From Streptomyces sp. NBC_01224 (GTDB taxonomy: Bacteria; Actinomycetota; Actinomycetes; Streptomycetales; Streptomycetaceae), in contig NZ_CP108529.1 of NCBI RefSeq assembly GCF_036002945.1, positions 7,683,001 through 7,747,000 of the forward strand: a DNA stretch of 64,000 bases. Direction: 5' to 3'. Below the pieces are notes generated by a model. The model ran no database searches and was not told the DNA's origin. It saw nothing but the letters and a program-made list of their open reading frames with translations. The position numbers and the translations under genes are program-made. This document shows positions 1 to 8,776 of this stretch, one piece after another; the stretch's first letter is position 1; every line of letters begins with the position of its first letter.

Positions 1-1
1 G

Positions 2-631
2 ACCGGGTACGACTACGACACCTTCGCCGCCGACCTGAACACCGTGATGGAGGCCCTCGACCTTCGCGACGCCGTCCTGGTCGGATTCTCCATGGGCACC
101 GGTGAGGTCGCCCGCTATGTGTCCGCGTACGGCTCCGGCCGGGTCGCCAAGGTCGCCTTCCTGGCCTCGCTGGAGCCGTTCCTGCTCAAGAACGACGACA
201 ACCCCGGCGGTGTCGCCCCCCAGGAGTTCTTCGACGGAGTCGTCGCCGCCGTCAAGGCCGACCGGTACGCCTACTACACGGCCTTCTTCAACGACTTCTA
301 CAACCTCGACGAGAACCTCGGCACCAGGATCAGCGCCGAAGCGGTGAGCAACAGCTGGAACGTCGCGGCCGGCGGCGGTTCCTTCGCGGCCGCGGCCGCG
401 CCCTCCACCTGGTACACGGACTTCCGCGCCGACATCCCCGCCATCGACGTCCCGGCGCTCATCCTGCACGGAACGGCCGACCGGATCCTCCCGGCCGAGG
501 GAACGGCGCGTCCGTTCCACCGGATGCTCCCGTCCGCCGACTACGTGGAGATCGATGGCGCCCCGCACGGCCTCCTGTGGACCCACGCTGAGGAGGTCAA
601 CACGGCCCTCCTCGCCTTCCTGTCGAAGTGA
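2..631 (+). CDS. alpha/beta hydrolase, non-heme chloroperoxidase-like (5'-truncated)
   Basis: The frame is open from the window edge, so the N-terminus lies upstream; 209 residues remain of an enzyme usually near 275. The nucleophile elbow GFSMGTGE, the acid-bearing strand LILHGTADRILP and the histidine loop GAPHGLLWTH give a complete Ser-Asp-His triad. These motifs fit the arylesterase/cofactor-free haloperoxidase group of alpha/beta hydrolases, which hydrolyse esters or lactones in the cytoplasm. A luciferase-like monooxygenase follows 68 bp downstream on the same strand, so the hydrolase may open a lactone or ester made by that oxygenase; this is inference from context. The substrate cannot be read from the sequence. 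Confidence 0.85.
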   Translation, partial: TGYDYDTFAADLNTVMEALDLRDAVLVGFSMGTGEVARYVSAYGSGRVAKVAFLASLEPFLLKNDDNPGGVAPQEFFDGVVAAVKADRYAYYTAFFNDFYNLDENLGTRISAEAVSNSWNVAAGGGSFAAAAAPSTWYTDFRADIPAIDVPALILHGTADRILPAEGTARPFHRMLPSADYVEIDGAPHGLLWTHAEEVNTALLAFLSK

Positions 632-699
632 CGCCCCACCCGCCGCTTCCACGGCCCGCATCCACAGGACCCAGGCAGATACAGGAGGGCAGAGACCCC

Positions 700-1797
700 A
701 TGCAGTTCGGCATCTTCACCGTCGGGGACGTGACACCCGACCCCACCACCGGCCGCACGCCGTCGGAGCACGAGCGCATCAAGGCGATGATCGCCATCGC
801 GCTCAAGGCCGAGGAGGTCGGCCTGGACGTCTTCGCGACCGGCGAGCACCACAACCCGCCGTTCGTCCCGTCGTCCCCGACCACCATGCTCGGCTACATC
901 GCCGCCCGCACCGAGAAGCTGATCCTGTCCACCGCCACGACGCTGATCACCACCAACGACCCGGTGAAGATCGCGGAGGACTACGCGACGCTCCAGCACC
1001 TGGCCGACGGCCGGGTCGACCTCATGCTGGGGCGTGGCAACACCGGGCCCGTCTACCCGTGGTTCGGGCAGGACATCCGCCAGGGCATCAACCTCGCCAA
1101 GGAGAACTACGCACTGCTGCGCCGACTGTGGCGCGAGGACATCGTGGACTGGGAGGGTACGTTCCGTACGCCCCTGCAGGCATTCACCTCGACACCCCGG
1201 CCGCTGGACGGCGTCGCGCCGTTCGTCTGGCACGGATCCATCAGGTCACCGGAGATCGCGGAGCAGGCCGCGTTCTACGGCGACGGCTTCTTCCACAACA
1301 ACATCTTCTGGCCGGCGGACCACACCAGGCGCATGGTCCAGCTGTACCGGCGCCGGTACGCCCACCACGGCCACGGCCGTCCGGAGGACGCCATCGTGGG
1401 TCTCGGCGGACAGGTCTTCATGCGGAAGAACTCCCAGGACGCCGTACGGGAGTTCCGCCCGTACTTCGACAACGCTCCCGTGTACGGCCACGGCCCGTCG
1501 CTGGAGGAGTTCACCGAGCAGACCCCGCTGACCGTGGGCTCTCCCCAGCAGGTCATCGAGCGGACCCTGGCCTTCCGGGAGAGCGTCGGTGACTACCAGC
1601 GCCAGCTCTTCCTGATGGACCACGCGGGCCTGCCCCTGAAGACTGTCCTGGAACAGCTCGACATCCTCGGCGAAGAGGTCGTGCCTGTGCTGCGCAAGGA
1701 GTTCGCGAACGGACGCCCGGCCGACGTGCCGAACGCACCGACGCACCCGGCACGGGGCACCGCCGCCGCGACGGCGCGGGAAGTGAGCGCCGCGTGA
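700..1797 (+). CDS. LLM-class FMN-dependent monooxygenase (CE1758 type)
   Basis: A 365-residue flavin-dependent oxygenase of the bacterial luciferase fold. The start MQFGIFTVGDV and the internal GEHHNPPFVPSSPTTMLGYI, LGRGNTGPVYPWFG and GDGFFHNN segments are typical of the CE1758-type luciferase-like family. The ATG at 700 has a good AGGAGG about 12 bases upstream. Such enzymes use reduced FMN supplied by a partner, and the next gene, overlapping by four bases (GTGA), is a matching FMN reductase. The two therefore look like a two-component monooxygenase in one operon with the upstream hydrolase. The substrate is unknown. The C-terminal 25 residues are Ala/Thr/Pro-rich and probably disordered. 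Confidence 0.88.
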   Translation: MQFGIFTVGDVTPDPTTGRTPSEHERIKAMIAIALKAEEVGLDVFATGEHHNPPFVPSSPTTMLGYIAARTEKLILSTATTLITTNDPVKIAEDYATLQHLADGRVDLMLGRGNTGPVYPWFGQDIRQGINLAKENYALLRRLWREDIVDWEGTFRTPLQAFTSTPRPLDGVAPFVWHGSIRSPEIAEQAAFYGDGFFHNNIFWPADHTRRMVQLYRRRYAHHGHGRPEDAIVGLGGQVFMRKNSQDAVREFRPYFDNAPVYGHGPSLEEFTEQTPLTVGSPQQVIERTLAFRESVGDYQRQLFLMDHAGLPLKTVLEQLDILGEEVVPVLRKEFANGRPADVPNAPTHPARGTAAATAREVSAA

Positions 1798-2408
1798 AGC
1801 TGATCGCCGTCTCCGCGGGGCTGAGCACCCCCTCCTCCACACGCCTGCTCGCGGACCGGCTCATCGAGTCCGCCCGCGGCGGACTCGCGGCCCAGGGACA
1901 CACCGTGCCGACCGAGGTCATCGAGTTGCGCGAACTGGCCCGCGACGTCGCCAACCACCTTGTCACCGGCTTCCCACCGTCCCGACTGGCCGCGGCGATC
2001 GACGCGGTGACGGGGGCCGATGGCCTGATCGTCGTGACTCCCGTGTTCACGGCTTCCTACAGCGGGCTGTTCAAGTCCTTCTTCGACCTGATCGACCCGG
2101 ACGCTCTCACCGGGAAACCGGTCGTGATCGCGGCGACGGGTGGTACCGCCCGTCACTCCCTGGTCCTGGAGCACGCCCTGCGCCCGCTCTTCGCCTATCT
2201 GCGCGCCGCCGTCGTCCCCACGGCGGTGTACGCGGCGTCCGAGGACTGGGGATCAGGGGGAGACGAGTACACCGACGGTCTTCCCGCGCGCATCCGGCGG
2301 GCGGGCGGCGAACTGGCCGCGCTCATGGCCGCCCGCCCGGCCCGTGCCGAGCCCGAGGACGACGTCACCGCGCTCGAACGGCAACTCGCCGACCTGCGCT
2401 TCGACTGA
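1794..2408 (+). CDS. NADPH-dependent FMN reductase (CE1759 type)
   Basis: A 204-residue flavodoxin-fold reductase. The N-terminal beta strand plus phosphate loop (LIAVSAGLSTPSSTRLLAD) and the central VVTPVFTASYSGLFKSFFDL segment match the NADPH-dependent FMN reductase family in its CE1759 subgroup. Its GTG start overlaps the stop of the luciferase-like gene (GTGA), indicating translational coupling. Its expected job is to deliver FMNH2 to the adjacent monooxygenase. The last 25 residues are charged and helical and lie outside the flavodoxin core. Electron donor and partner are inferred from family and position. Confidence 0.87.
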   Translation: MKLIAVSAGLSTPSSTRLLADRLIESARGGLAAQGHTVPTEVIELRELARDVANHLVTGFPPSRLAAAIDAVTGADGLIVVTPVFTASYSGLFKSFFDLIDPDALTGKPVVIAATGGTARHSLVLEHALRPLFAYLRAAVVPTAVYAASEDWGSGGDEYTDGLPARIRRAGGELAALMAARPARAEPEDDVTALERQLADLRFD

Positions 2409-2515
2409 GGCCGGGGGACACCCTCGGGGAGATCGGGCCAGCCCCATGCTCCATACTGATCCGCCGATACCGCACCCGGAACCGAGTCCCATCCGGTGCG
2501 GCCCCGGGCGGCGGA

Positions 2516-5365
2516 ATGAGAGTGACCCGATTGACAACATGGCCATTTCCCGAGCACCCCGGCGGCGTGGGCGTGCCGGTCCGCGGCAGGGACGCGGAAC
2601 TGGCCTTCATCGAGGAGCGGCTCGACTCGCTGGCCCGCCGCGAAGGCGGGATCGTCCGTGTCGAAGGCCCCGCGGGCAGTGGCAAGACCACGATCCTCGC
2701 GGAGGCTTCGGCATCCGCGAAGGGGCGTGGGATGCGGGTGTTCCACGGGGGAGCGGACCCCGATGACCAGTTCGTGCCGCTCGCCCCGCTGCTGGACGGG
2801 CTGATCTCCGGGGAGAAGCCGCTGCCGGACGCCGCCCGGCTCCGGGAGCTCGCCACGGTGTCCAGCCAGCGGTTCTGGCTGCTCCAGGAGCTGATGGACC
2901 GCTTGCGGGAGGCGGCGCGGAGCGAGCCCCTGCTCATCATCCTCGACGACCTCCAGTGGTGTGATGACCTCACCCTCCTCACCTTCCACACCCTCGCGGC
3001 CCGACTCTCGCCGCACGCGATCCTGTGGCTGGTGGCCGTGCGCAGCGGAAGCGTCGTACCGCCGGGCGTGCGTACGACACTGGACAGGATCCAGCAGGCG
3101 GGCGCGCACGAAGTGGCTCTGGGCCCGCTCGCGGACCCGGCGGTCGCGCAGATCGCGCGGGACGTCCTGGGCGCGGTTCCCGACCCGGACGTCCTCCGCG
3201 TCGCCCGCCGTGCCGACGGCGTTCCGCAGTTGCTGACCGAGCTGCTCGGCGGGCTGCGGGACGAGGGGGTGGTGACGGTCGACAGCGGCACGGCCCGGCT
3301 GTCGGCCGGAATCCTCCCCGCCCGCGCGTTCCCCATCCGCTCCCTGCCCTCCGTCGGACGCCGCCTCGACATGCTGTCCGACGCGGCTCGCGAACTCGTG
3401 GAAACGGCGGCTGTCGCGGGCCACCCGGTCACCGTGGGCCTCCTTGCCGAACTGCTCGGCAGGTCGTCGGCGGCACTGATCACCGCAGTGCGGGAATCCC
3501 TCGATTCCGATCTGCTGACCGAAAGAGGCGATCATCTGGAATTCCGCCACGAGCTGATCCGCGAGGCGCTGGAAGCCGGTCTTCCGCTCTCCGTGCGCCG
3601 GCCGCTGCGCCGTCAGGCCGAGGCGCTGCTGGAGAGCGCGACACTCCCGGTCGGCCCCCCTGCGCCACCGGTCGGTGGCGCGGACGATGAGCGGGCGGCC
3701 GTCGACCGGCTGCGCTCCGCTGCGGCGGAACTCGCGGCCACCGCTCCCGGATCGGCCGCGGACCTCAGCATCAGAGCGCTGGAACTGACCGCGGCGGACG
3801 CTCCGGAACGGCCGGCGGTCGTCGCCGAGACGATCCCGCTGCTCTGGCAGACGGGTCAGCGGGCCCGGGCCCGTCACCTGGGGGACTCGGCCCTGTCGGC
3901 CGGTGGCCTCGGGCCCGAGGACGAGGCACGGATACGCCTCGGCCTGGCACGCCTGTCGTGCGAGCTGGACTTCTCCGAGGCGGTCCGGCAGGCCCGTGCC
4001 GGGGCGGCACTGCCCGGGATCCCGGCGGCCCTGCGGGCCCGACTGCTCGCGCTGCTCTGTCTCAGTCTGTCGATGTCGGGCGACAACGAGGCGGCCGAGC
4101 AGACCGCGGCCGAAGCGCTGGGGACCGTCGAAGCGGCCGGGGACCGGGCCGCCGAGGCCACCTTCCGGGTGGTCGACTCGATCGTCAGCTTCCACCGGAT
4201 GGACTGGAACGAGGCGTTCCGTCAGGTGGACCAGGTCGCCGAGCTGGGGATCGTGCCTTCCGGGTGGGTTCCGGAGGCCCTGTGGCAGGGCTTCCTGCTG
4301 AACGCGGCCGGCCGCTCCGCGGAGGCGCTGGCCGTCGCGCAGGCCGGCCTCTGGAACACCCGGAAGGCGGGCCACGCGGCCGCCACACGCATGTGGCTCA
4401 TGATCCGCACCCGAGTCCTCCTCGACGCCGGACGGCTGACGGACGCCCGGGCCGAGGCGGAAGCCGCGTCCGCGATGGCGGACGAGCTCGGCATGGGCAA
4501 CCTCGCCGACCTCACGCTCTCGTACACACTGATGCGCGTCGCACTCCACACCGGCGACCAGGAGGCCGTACGAGGGTACGCGGCCGATGCGCGGCGGATG
4601 CGAAGCGACAGCGCACCGCTCGTCCGCAACATGGGCTCGTGGATGCTGGCCCTGCTGGCGGACTGCGAAGGCCGGCCCGGCCACGCCATGGCCGCACTCG
4701 ACGACGTGATCGCGGCGCTCGCCGAGGACCGGCCTTCCCTCGTCGGCCCGGTCGACCCCGCAGACGCCCCCGTCCTCGTCCGCATGGCGCTGCGGGCCGG
4801 CGCCCACGAGCGGGCCGCGCTCGCGGTCGCGGTGGCCGAGCGACGGGCCGCCCGCAACCCCGGCGTCACGATCCTCGCCGCCACGGCCGCGCACGCCCGC
4901 GGGCTGCACGACAACGACTTCGGTCACCTCCTGCGCGCGGTCCGGTTGCACGAGGACTGCCCTCGGCCGATCGCCCGGGCGTCGGCACTGGAGGACGCCG
5001 GCCGCAAGCTCGCCGCCACCCGTATCTCCGAAGCGGTGCCGTACCTGGACAAAGCCCTCGCCCTTTACACGCAGGCAGGCGCCGAGCGGGATGTCGCACG
5101 CGTCCGTCGACGTCTGCGGGCCGCGGGCGTCCGCCGGCCGCCCTCGTCGGCCGGACACATCAAGGAATGGCCCGAGCTGACGGCGTCCGAGGTCCGGGTG
5201 GCACGGCTCGTCGCCCAAGGACTGACGAACCTTCAGGTGGCCGAGCGGCTCTCCCTCTCGCCGCACACGGTGAGCTCGCACCTGCGCCGCGCCTTCACCA
5301 AGCTCGACATCGCCTCGCGAACGGAGTTGGCACGGCTGGTAGGGACTCGCGACAGCGGAGAGTAA
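2516..5365 (+). CDS. large LuxR-family ATPase transcriptional regulator (LAL/MalT-like)
   Basis: A 949-residue protein. It starts with a STAND/AAA-type ATPase region: Walker A GPAGSGKTT near residue 51 and Walker B LLIILDDLQW near 140. A long helical, TPR-like middle follows, and the C-terminus is a LuxR/FixJ-type HTH (about residues 886-945, LTASEVRVARLVAQG onward). This is the layout of LAL regulators, which bind an inducer and ATP before activating transcription. The first in-frame ATG has no clear ribosome site; a GTG two codons later or one near 2573 (before PVRGRDAEL) is also possible. It lies 107 bp after the monooxygenase operon and may control it or the genes downstream. Confidence 0.9.
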   Translation: MRVTRLTTWPFPEHPGGVGVPVRGRDAELAFIEERLDSLARREGGIVRVEGPAGSGKTTILAEASASAKGRGMRVFHGGADPDDQFVPLAPLLDGLISGEKPLPDAARLRELATVSSQRFWLLQELMDRLREAARSEPLLIILDDLQWCDDLTLLTFHTLAARLSPHAILWLVAVRSGSVVPPGVRTTLDRIQQAGAHEVALGPLADPAVAQIARDVLGAVPDPDVLRVARRADGVPQLLTELLGGLRDEGVVTVDSGTARLSAGILPARAFPIRSLPSVGRRLDMLSDAARELVETAAVAGHPVTVGLLAELLGRSSAALITAVRESLDSDLLTERGDHLEFRHELIREALEAGLPLSVRRPLRRQAEALLESATLPVGPPAPPVGGADDERAAVDRLRSAAAELAATAPGSAADLSIRALELTAADAPERPAVVAETIPLLWQTGQRARARHLGDSALSAGGLGPEDEARIRLGLARLSCELDFSEAVRQARAGAALPGIPAALRARLLALLCLSLSMSGDNEAAEQTAAEALGTVEAAGDRAAEATFRVVDSIVSFHRMDWNEAFRQVDQVAELGIVPSGWVPEALWQGFLLNAAGRSAEALAVAQAGLWNTRKAGHAAATRMWLMIRTRVLLDAGRLTDARAEAEAASAMADELGMGNLADLTLSYTLMRVALHTGDQEAVRGYAADARRMRSDSAPLVRNMGSWMLALLADCEGRPGHAMAALDDVIAALAEDRPSLVGPVDPADAPVLVRMALRAGAHERAALAVAVAERRAARNPGVTILAATAAHARGLHDNDFGHLLRAVRLHEDCPRPIARASALEDAGRKLAATRISEAVPYLDKALALYTQAGAERDVARVRRRLRAAGVRRPPSSAGHIKEWPELTASEVRVARLVAQGLTNLQVAERLSLSPHTVSSHLRRAFTKLDIASRTELARLVGTRDSGE

Positions 5366-5451
5366 TCGCTTCGTATCCCCTGTTGATGTCGTGCCCCATG
5401 GACGATTCGTGCGATGTGCTGACGTCGTCGCTTCCTCAGAATGATCTAGAG

Positions 5452-5477
5452 CTGCGGAAAGGAGAAAAGATCCGCAG
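5452..5477. promoter_or_regulatory. perfect 7-bp inverted repeat upstream of the PucR-type gene
   Basis: CTGCGGA (5452-5458) and TCCGCAG (5471-5477) are exact inverted copies separated by a 12-base purine-rich spacer. They lie 30 bp before the start of the regulator gene. The element could be an operator, possibly autoregulatory, or a leader hairpin. No proof of function is visible. Confidence 0.35.
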
Positions 5478-5506
5478 TTCACAGGTGGTCAAGAGAGGAA
5501 CAGTGC

Positions 5507-6754
5507 ATGACCGGAAGGCCTCAGCGGGCCCGTCCTGGCAGCCCCGGGCTTCAGGCGCTTGTCGACGAACTCGCCGAGAAGCTGGGCCGGTCCGTCGCGG
5601 TCGACGACCCGCTGGTTCGCGTGATCTGCACGAGCCGCCACTTCGGTGACGAGGACCCGGTGCGCATCGGCACACTGCTGCAGGGCCGCGCCGACAACGC
5701 GACCGTCCGATACGTCCTGGCCCAGGGCGTGGCCCAGTGGCCGAAGCCCGGATTCATCGAGGGCCGGGACGATCTCGGACTGCTTCCCCGCTACGTCGTG
5801 CCGCTGCGAGAGCGCGGGTACCTCCTCGGGCTTCTGATGGTGGTCGCGCCGGAAAAGGCGCTCGCGGAGCAGGAGACCGAAGCCATCGCGCGGGCGGCCG
5901 AGGCCATGGCCGCCCAGATGTACGCGGAACACCTCGCCGCCGACACCCGGAAGTCCGACGAGCGGACCCTGGTGTCGGAGCTGATCGACACCAACGTCGC
6001 CACGTCTACCGCCGCACGCCGGCGGGCGATGGAGTCCGGGCTGCTCGGGGACGCCGAGCACGTCCTGGTCACCGTCGTCCAGCTGTGCCGCGGCACGGAG
6101 CCCGTGCGGCAGGCCGAGGCAGCCCTGTGGGGGACGTTGGAAGGCTTCCGGCAGACACGATCGGCGCAGGGCTTCATCGCGATCGACCAGGAGCGGGCGA
6201 TCCTGGTCCAGCTGAGCGACCGGGCTTCCGGTCCGGCCGAGGTTGCCGCCCAGTCCGCCCGCATCCTTGAGGAACTCACCACGTTCCTGGACCCCTCGGC
6301 GGCCCCCGTGATTGGCGTCGGCGGGCGGCACCTGGGCCTGCACGACGCGTGGCGGTCGTACGAGCAGGCGCTCGTGGCGGCTCGCGCCGCGCGCCGGCGG
6401 CCTTCCCTGAAGAGCCTGGGCGACTGGGACCTGCTCGGGGAGTTCGCCGTGCTCCTCCAACTCCCGGAGCACGCACTGAACGAGTCCCTCGTCCCGAAGC
6501 CGCTCCGCACCCTGAACGAGGCCAACGGTGGCGACCGGCTGCGGGACACTCTGCGGTGCTTCCTCGAACACGCCGGCTCGATCCCCAAGACCGCGGACGC
6601 GCTGAGACTTCACCGCACGTCGCTCTACTACCGCCTGCGCCAGATCGAGAAGATCACCGGACTCGACCTGGACGACGGTACACACCGGCTCACTCTGCAC
6701 CTGGGGCTCAAGATCGAGGAACTCCTCCCCACGGGCGACGACGTGGGCGCGTGA
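5507..6754 (+). CDS. PucR/CdaR-family transcriptional regulator
   Basis: A 415-residue regulator. The N-terminal half looks like a GAF-type sensor region. The middle (around residues 160-300) is a GGDEF-like CdaR region, and the C-terminus has the PucR_HTH_30 signature: a helix rich in LRDTLRCFLEH, then ALRLHRTSLYYRLRQIEKITG. These proteins usually respond to small metabolites and control nearby catabolic genes. The ATG at 5507 has GAGGAA about eight bases upstream. The adjacent downstream hydrolase (155 bp away, same strand) is the natural candidate target; the ligand is unknown. Confidence 0.85.
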   Translation: MTGRPQRARPGSPGLQALVDELAEKLGRSVAVDDPLVRVICTSRHFGDEDPVRIGTLLQGRADNATVRYVLAQGVAQWPKPGFIEGRDDLGLLPRYVVPLRERGYLLGLLMVVAPEKALAEQETEAIARAAEAMAAQMYAEHLAADTRKSDERTLVSELIDTNVATSTAARRRAMESGLLGDAEHVLVTVVQLCRGTEPVRQAEAALWGTLEGFRQTRSAQGFIAIDQERAILVQLSDRASGPAEVAAQSARILEELTTFLDPSAAPVIGVGGRHLGLHDAWRSYEQALVAARAARRRPSLKSLGDWDLLGEFAVLLQLPEHALNESLVPKPLRTLNEANGGDRLRDTLRCFLEHAGSIPKTADALRLHRTSLYYRLRQIEKITGLDLDDGTHRLTLHLGLKIEELLPTGDDVGA

Positions 6755-6909
6755 TCCCCGCCCGGTCTCATGGCCGGCACCGCTTCGACGAAGTGCGAAT
6801 GACCTCCCGCCCGATTCCTACAGCACGCGGTGGCAACGGCGCCGCGCCGCATCCGACACTGTGGGGACGAGGCGGGCTCGACAGCCAGACCGCGGCCAGG
6901 AGAGATGCC

Positions 6910-7767
6910 ATGAGAGAACTGATCACGACGGACGGGACACGGCTCGCGTACCGAGACAGTGGTGGCGAGGGCGTGCCCCTGGTCATGCTGCACGGCTGGG
7001 GCCAGACGCAGGAGATGTTCCGCCACCAGGTCGCGGATCTGTCCCCCGGCCGTCGCGTCGTCACCATCGACCTGCGCGGCCACGGGCTGTCCGACAAGCC
7101 GCATCACGGCTATCGCATCGCTCGCCTCTCGCGCGACGTGCTCGAACTCGTCGACCATCTCCGGCTGGAGCGGTTCGACGCGCTGGGCTGGTCCATGGGC
7201 GTCTCGGTGTGGTGGAGCTTCATCGACCAGTACGGCACCGGACGGATCCGGCGCTTCGTCGCCGTGGACCAGCCGGCAGCCGTCGCCGCCGTTCCTTGGA
7301 TGACCAAGCGGGAGCAGCAGGACTCCGGCGCCATCTTCGACGTGTCGGCACTTCTCGCTCTGGGCGCCGCACTCGCGGCGCCGGGCGGCGACAAAGTGCG
7401 TGCCGATTTCGTACGCGGCATGTTCTCCGGCGAGCCCGACCCGGAGATGCTCGCCTTTGTCGCCGAGCAGATCACCGCGACACCCGCCTACGCCGGTGTA
7501 CCTCTGCTGTTCGACCACTGCGCTCAGGACTGGCGCGACGTGCTTCCCCGGGTCGATGTGCCGACCCTGGTGATCGGCTGTGAGGGAAGCCATGTGCACC
7601 CCGATTCGCAGCGCTTCATCGCCGAGCAGATTCCCGATGCGCGACTGCACGTCTTCCCCTTCGACGTGGCGAGCTCGCACTTCCCCTTCCTCGAAAACCC
7701 GGCCGCGTTCAACGCAGTGGTCGAGAAGTTCCTGGCCGAGGAACCATACGGTGTGGAGTTCCGGTGA
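6910..7767 (+). CDS. alpha/beta hydrolase with probable Ser-Glu-His triad
   Basis: A 285-residue alpha/beta hydrolase. It has the oxyanion motif VMLHGWG (about 25-31), nucleophile elbow GWSMGVS (Ser95) and histidine in ASSHFPF (His257). The usual acid position reads VIGCEGSHVHP, giving Glu225 instead of the common GxxD aspartate. I recall Ser/Glu/His catalytic residues in the quorum-quenching lactonase AidH, so a lactonase-like role is possible but unproven. The ATG at 6910 is chosen because AGGAG sits seven bases upstream; the frame is open much further upstream without a better start. It follows the PucR-type regulator on the same strand. Confidence 0.85.
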   Translation: MRELITTDGTRLAYRDSGGEGVPLVMLHGWGQTQEMFRHQVADLSPGRRVVTIDLRGHGLSDKPHHGYRIARLSRDVLELVDHLRLERFDALGWSMGVSVWWSFIDQYGTGRIRRFVAVDQPAAVAAVPWMTKREQQDSGAIFDVSALLALGAALAAPGGDKVRADFVRGMFSGEPDPEMLAFVAEQITATPAYAGVPLLFDHCAQDWRDVLPRVDVPTLVIGCEGSHVHPDSQRFIAEQIPDARLHVFPFDVASSHFPFLENPAAFNAVVEKFLAEEPYGVEFR

Positions 7768-7810
7768 CCCGACCCCTTGTCCAGATTCTTTCCGGAATGC
7801 CGGGCGAGGG

Positions 7811-8597
7811 GACAGGAAATTCCTTCACCTCGGCATGCATGTCCGCGGGCCGGTCACGATTGTCCGCGATGGCGCCAAGCGTGTCCTGGAGCCGAACGAC
7901 CTGGTCCTCTGTGACCCGGCCCGGCGTCACCTGGTGAGGTCCGCGACGACAGCCGGATGACCTTCTTCCCGGTACCCCTCTGCTATCTGGGAGTCACGGA
8001 GTCGGAAGTGGACCAGGTGGTGGGTGTGCCCGTGCGCGGCGGAGAGGGGCCGGGCACGCTGGTGTCGGACTTCCTGTCCTCGCTCGCCGCCAAGGCGGAG
8101 TTCCGCCGGTCCACGATCAGGGACCGGCTCTCCCGGACGGCCGTTCACCTCCTCTCCGTACTGGTCATGGAACTCCTGGAGACGAGCACGGCGGACGAGG
8201 CGGCCGACGGGTCGCGTGGCGGCAACGAGATGCTGTCCCGGATCCAGGCCTTTATCGAAGAGCATCTGAAGGACCCGAACCTCTCACCGGAGATTGCACG
8301 TGCCCACCACATCTCCGTCCGGTACCTGCACAAGCTCTTCCAGAACGACGGCATCACGGTGAGCCAAAGGGTACGGCGACGCAGGCTCGAGTCCTGCAGG
8401 TCGAGTTGAGCCGGTCAAACCGGAGATTCACCGTGGACGCGGTGGCACACCGCTGGGGCTTCAGCAGCCCCTCGCACTTCAGCCGCACCTTCAGGGGCGC
8501 GTACGGCATGTCCCCCCGTTATCTTTTTCGCGGTCCTGCAACGGGGCCGCTGGCCTCCGGGCCCGGCATGACTGTGTCCCCCTGTCGAACTCGATGA
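7811..8597 (+). pseudogene. AraC-family regulator remnant, truncated and frameshifted
   Basis: Three successive frames read as one AraC-type protein. First comes part of the AraC_binding_2 domain (FLHLGMHVRGPVTIVRDG to LVLCDPARRH). After a shift near 7945 the linker and first HTH follow (SRIQAFIEEHLKDP, HHISVRYLHKLF). After a second shift near 8398 comes the second HTH (WGFSSPSHFSRTFRGAYGMSP). Each shift is explained by one missing G. About 60-80 N-terminal residues are also absent, because the hydrolase gene ends only 44 bp upstream, so this is a true remnant even if the shifts are sequencing errors. An IS110 element lies immediately downstream. Confidence 0.8.
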
Positions 8598-8599
8598 CC

Positions 8600-8776
8600 T
8601 GGGGGGTGGTGTCACCGGGCCTGGGGGTGCCGTCGGAGACGCTGATGAGAGGTCCGGCCACCGTCCGGTCCGGCGCAATGCCGGACAGCTCGCGGGCGGC
8701 AGGTCTGCATAACGTGGATGCGCGCGCACGACACCTCTGCCGAGGCCAGCACCGCCAACCCCTTGGGAAGGGTGCG
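8600..8776 (+). ncRNA. candidate IS110 bridge RNA region
   Basis: This stretch lies between the presumed IS left end and the transposase start. It contains a perfect 7-bp hairpin (GTCCGGC 8668-8674, loop GCAAT, GCCGGAC 8680-8686) plus several G/C-rich complementary runs. In IS110-group elements the 5' noncoding end encodes a structured bridge RNA of similar length whose loops pair with donor and target DNA. The assignment rests on family knowledge, position and the hairpin; the guide loops were not derived. Confidence 0.4.

Noticed and set aside
2195..5482. Very long minus-strand open frame opposite the LuxR ATPase gene
   Set aside because: Mirror frame produced by high third-position GC; no domains, whereas the plus strand has clear Walker and HTH motifs.
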